In this document: positions 62,424-64,000 of the stretch, one piece after another | Numbering within the stretch: position 1 is the first letter of the stretch | Layout of the letters: every line of letters starts with the position of its first letter | NCBI GenBank assembly: GCA_023150935.1 | Contig: JAKLJW010000002.1 | Coordinates: forward strand, 1-64,000 | Length of the DNA: 64,000 nucleotides | Direction: 5' to 3' | Source: Candidatus Binatia bacterium | GTDB taxonomy: Bacteria > Desulfobacterota > Binatia > HRBIN30 | Notes under the pieces: generated by a model | Told to the model about the DNA's origin: nothing | Database searches by the model: none | The model's input: the letters and a program-made list of their open reading frames with translations, nothing else | Translations under genes and position numbers: made by a program

Positions 62424-63419
62424 ATGTTGAAACGTGTCTTGTCGATAGCAGTTCTCGGGCTCACGTTGCTCGGCCCGGGGGCGTGGGCGGTCGACAATCC
62501 CGCCGACCAGGATCCGTTTCACGGATTCATCAGCCCGGTGTCCAACCCGACGATCTTCGAGGATCCCAGGTCGCTGACCGAAGTGCGGCCGATCTTCGTC
62601 TACCACCAGATTCCCAGCACCTTCCCTGTAGCCAATCTCGGCGGCGGCGATGCGTACGTCGTGGCGGCGCAGCTCCGGCTGGCGATCACGGACCGTTTCA
62701 GCTTCATCGCCACCAAGGACGGCTACACGTGGGTGAATCTGCAGAACCGACAACTGCGCCAGGCGGTGGCTGCGGCCAATCACGGATCGTCCAACGGCTG
62801 GGCGAACCTGGCGTTCGGGTTCAAGGGCACGCTGTGGCAGCACGCCGACGAGGACAATCTGGTGATGGTGTCGGCGGGACTGCGATACGAGGCCCCGGCG
62901 GGTAACAAGTCCGTCTGGCAGGGCTACGGCAAGGGTTTGTTGAACCCGTTCCTGTCGGCGATGTGGGGCAATGACCGGCTGCACCTGATGGCGTATACCG
63001 GGCCGCGACTGGCGCTTTCCGGGTTGAACTCGAGCTTCTACGACCTGTCGGTTCACGCCGACTATCGGTTCGAGAGCTTCTTCCCGCTGGTCGAAGTGAA
63101 CTGGGTGCAATGCCTGACGGGCGGCAACGGCGGCATTCCGCTTTCCGCGGTGGTCGACGGCGAGGGCTTCGACTTCTTCAACTTCGGAGCGACGGAGGCC
63201 GGCGGTACCGGGGTCGCGACCATGGCGCTCGGTGCCCGGTGGCGGGTGACGGATCACAAGGCGCTGTGGCGGCCTATCGAGCTGGCCGACCGCGTCGGGT
63301 TCATCGACCTGGGTGCGAGCGTCGAGTTCCCGCTGACGTCGCAGAAGTGGTTGTTCGACTGGCGGGTCACGACGGACCTGATCTTCCGCATCGAGCCCGG
63401 TGCGTTGTTGGTGTTCTGA
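62424..63419 (+). CDS. Exported outer-membrane beta-barrel-like protein of unknown function
   Basis: A 331-residue protein with a clear signal peptide (MLKRVLSIAVLGLTLLGPGA then WAVDN). The mature chain alternates short amphipathic strands with turns (IFVYHQIPSTFPVANLGGGD, AQLRLAITDRFSFIATKDGY, SAGLRYEAPAG) and ends in an aromatic/hydrophobic strand LLVF, as in outer-membrane barrels (terminal Phe). No named family recognised. ATG 62424 has AAGGAG 8 nt upstream. It is a monocistronic gene ending in a strong hairpin shared with the convergent gene. Confidence 0.65.
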   Translation: MLKRVLSIAVLGLTLLGPGAWAVDNPADQDPFHGFISPVSNPTIFEDPRSLTEVRPIFVYHQIPSTFPVANLGGGDAYVVAAQLRLAITDRFSFIATKDGYTWVNLQNRQLRQAVAAANHGSSNGWANLAFGFKGTLWQHADEDNLVMVSAGLRYEAPAGNKSVWQGYGKGLLNPFLSAMWGNDRLHLMAYTGPRLALSGLNSSFYDLSVHADYRFESFFPLVEVNWVQCLTGGNGGIPLSAVVDGEGFDFFNFGATEAGGTGVATMALGARWRVTDHKALWRPIELADRVGFIDLGASVEFPLTSQKWLFDWRVTTDLIFRIEPGALLVF

Positions 63420-63463
63420 GCGGTGGCGGGCGGCGTAGCGCCGCGCCGGTCTCGTCCCGCACG

Positions 63464-63501
63464 CCCGCCGCCGGTCATGCCCTGGCATGGCCGGCGGCGG
63501 G
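63464..63501. terminator. 18-bp hairpin between convergent genes
   Basis: 63464-63481 pairs with 63484-63501 over 18 bp (one G-T pair) around a two-base loop. No T-tract follows on either strand, so it is not a classical intrinsic terminator, but the position between two convergent stops suggests a bidirectional transcription barrier or mRNA 3'-end stabiliser. Confidence 0.45.
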
Positions 63502-63528
63502 GTGTGCAATCGAAGAATGCCCGGCGGA

Positions 63529-64000
63529 TCAGGTGCCGGCGGTTCTCGCGGCGTTGAGCGCCGCTTGCAGCTTTTCCTCTTGTTCGTGGCTCAGCGAAGT
63601 CTGCACGACCTTGCCCCCCGTTCCGCGCAGTTCGGCGAGCACCTTGTCCGGAGTCGCCTTGCGCACCAGGACAAACAGCGCCGAAGAGCCGGCCTTCAGG
63701 TTCTCGGCGATTCCCTTCATGAACTTGTCGTCGAGGCCCACATCGGTAAGTGCCCCGGCCACCGCACCCGACGCTGCGCCGACCGCGAGGCCGAGAAGCG
63801 GACTGAGGAAGATGAGACCGATCAGGGTGCCCCAGAAGCCGCCGGTCGCCGCTCCCGCCGCCGTGAGGTTGTATACCTGGTGCAACTTCACCTTGCCTTC
63901 TTTGTCCTTGGTCGCAACCACAGCGTCGGCGAGATCGACAAGGTACTCCTTCTGCATCTTCAGCAGTTGCAGGCGGACTTCCTGCGCCTTGAACTCGTCT
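63529..64000 (-). CDS. DUF1269 membrane-associated protein, 5' end beyond the window
   Basis: The frame from 63957 (MQKEYLVDLADAVVATKDKE) is preceded in phase, to the window edge, by DEFKAQEVRLQLLK, the usual beginning of DUF1269 proteins, so the real start lies outside. The visible part has the glycine-rich hydrophobic hairpin (AAGAATGGFWGTLIGLIFLS, PLLGLAVGAASGAVAGALTD) and the second half (GIAENLKAGSSALFVLVRKA). Function unknown; members are often stress-related membrane proteins. The product ends at TGA 63529. Confidence 0.8.
   Translation of the reverse strand, partial: DEFKAQEVRLQLLKMQKEYLVDLADAVVATKDKEGKVKLHQVYNLTAAGAATGGFWGTLIGLIFLSPLLGLAVGAASGAVAGALTDVGLDDKFMKGIAENLKAGSSALFVLVRKATPDKVLAELRGTGGKVVQTSLSHEQEEKLQAALNAARTAGT

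Overview
The window is a GC-rich bacterial chromosome segment from a Gram-negative organism: it has LptE, LpxC, MurJ, lipoprotein signals, a predicted outer-membrane protein and a type IV pilin. The gene order rpsO-pnp-M16 peptidase-dut-purB-purS-purQ-purL-purF-nrdR-ribD-ribBA-ribH-nusB-leuS-lptE, the NtrY-type kinase, the dockerin-like calcium-repeat proteins with Thr/Pro linkers and the acyl-CoA-binding protein point to a deltaproteobacteria-like uncultivated lineage. Candidatus Binatia/Desulfobacterota-type is my best guess. That placement is inference; no rRNA and no complete tRNA gene is present.

Layout. 0-1.1 kb: decayed GNAT and HicAB remnants. 1.1-3.4 kb: a membrane glycosyltransferase with a C-terminal PA14 domain. 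3.5-5.5 kb: a translationally coupled operon of two paralogous diiron (ferritin-like) proteins and a small zinc-ribbon protein. 5.9-11.6 kb: a large (alpha/alpha)6-barrel glycosidase-like protein and a divergent M1 aminopeptidase. 11.7-14.0 kb: a type IV pilin with a candidate sigma-54 promoter, then small envelope lipoproteins. 14.1-20.1 kb: a degraded integrative element. It is bounded by TGCCTCCA repeats at 11-bp spacing and, on the right, by a tRNA 3' fragment. It carries an internally deleted integrase, a MazF-like toxin with a non-canonical partner, a small protein-HicB-HicA operon, a NYN nuclease, a resolvase-like nuclease and several broken genes.

20.2-39.6 kb: murJ and rpsT, followed by a roughly 17 kb single-strand housekeeping cluster. 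It covers translation (leuS, rpsO, nusB), RNA decay (pnp), de novo purine synthesis, riboflavin synthesis, dUTPase and the dNTP regulator nrdR. 39.8-45 kb: a phasin-like coiled-coil protein, hydantoinase/oxoprolinase subunits A and B, an FmdB zinc ribbon, DUF167 and YggT. 45-52 kb: envelope functions: a flippase-like membrane protein, a SPOR-tailed D,D-carboxypeptidase, and an operon in which an NtrY-like histidine kinase is followed by a response-regulator receiver domain fused to LpxC, the committed enzyme of lipid A synthesis. 52-64 kb: MtgA, an SDR, a secreted GH44-type glucanase, an EEP hydrolase, an ICMT-like methyltransferase, a hairpin-rich repeat region, an S13 carboxypeptidase, an ACBP, a GFA protein, a PAS histidine kinase, an outer-membrane-like protein and a DUF1269 protein cut by the window edge.

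The strongest unusual signals are the receiver-LpxC fusion beside its kinase, the RibBA whose RibB half has lost its catalytic residues, the coupled diiron pair, and the toxin-antitoxin-like modules that persist intact inside a decayed element. Confidence values are judgements from reading the sequence; no database search was possible.
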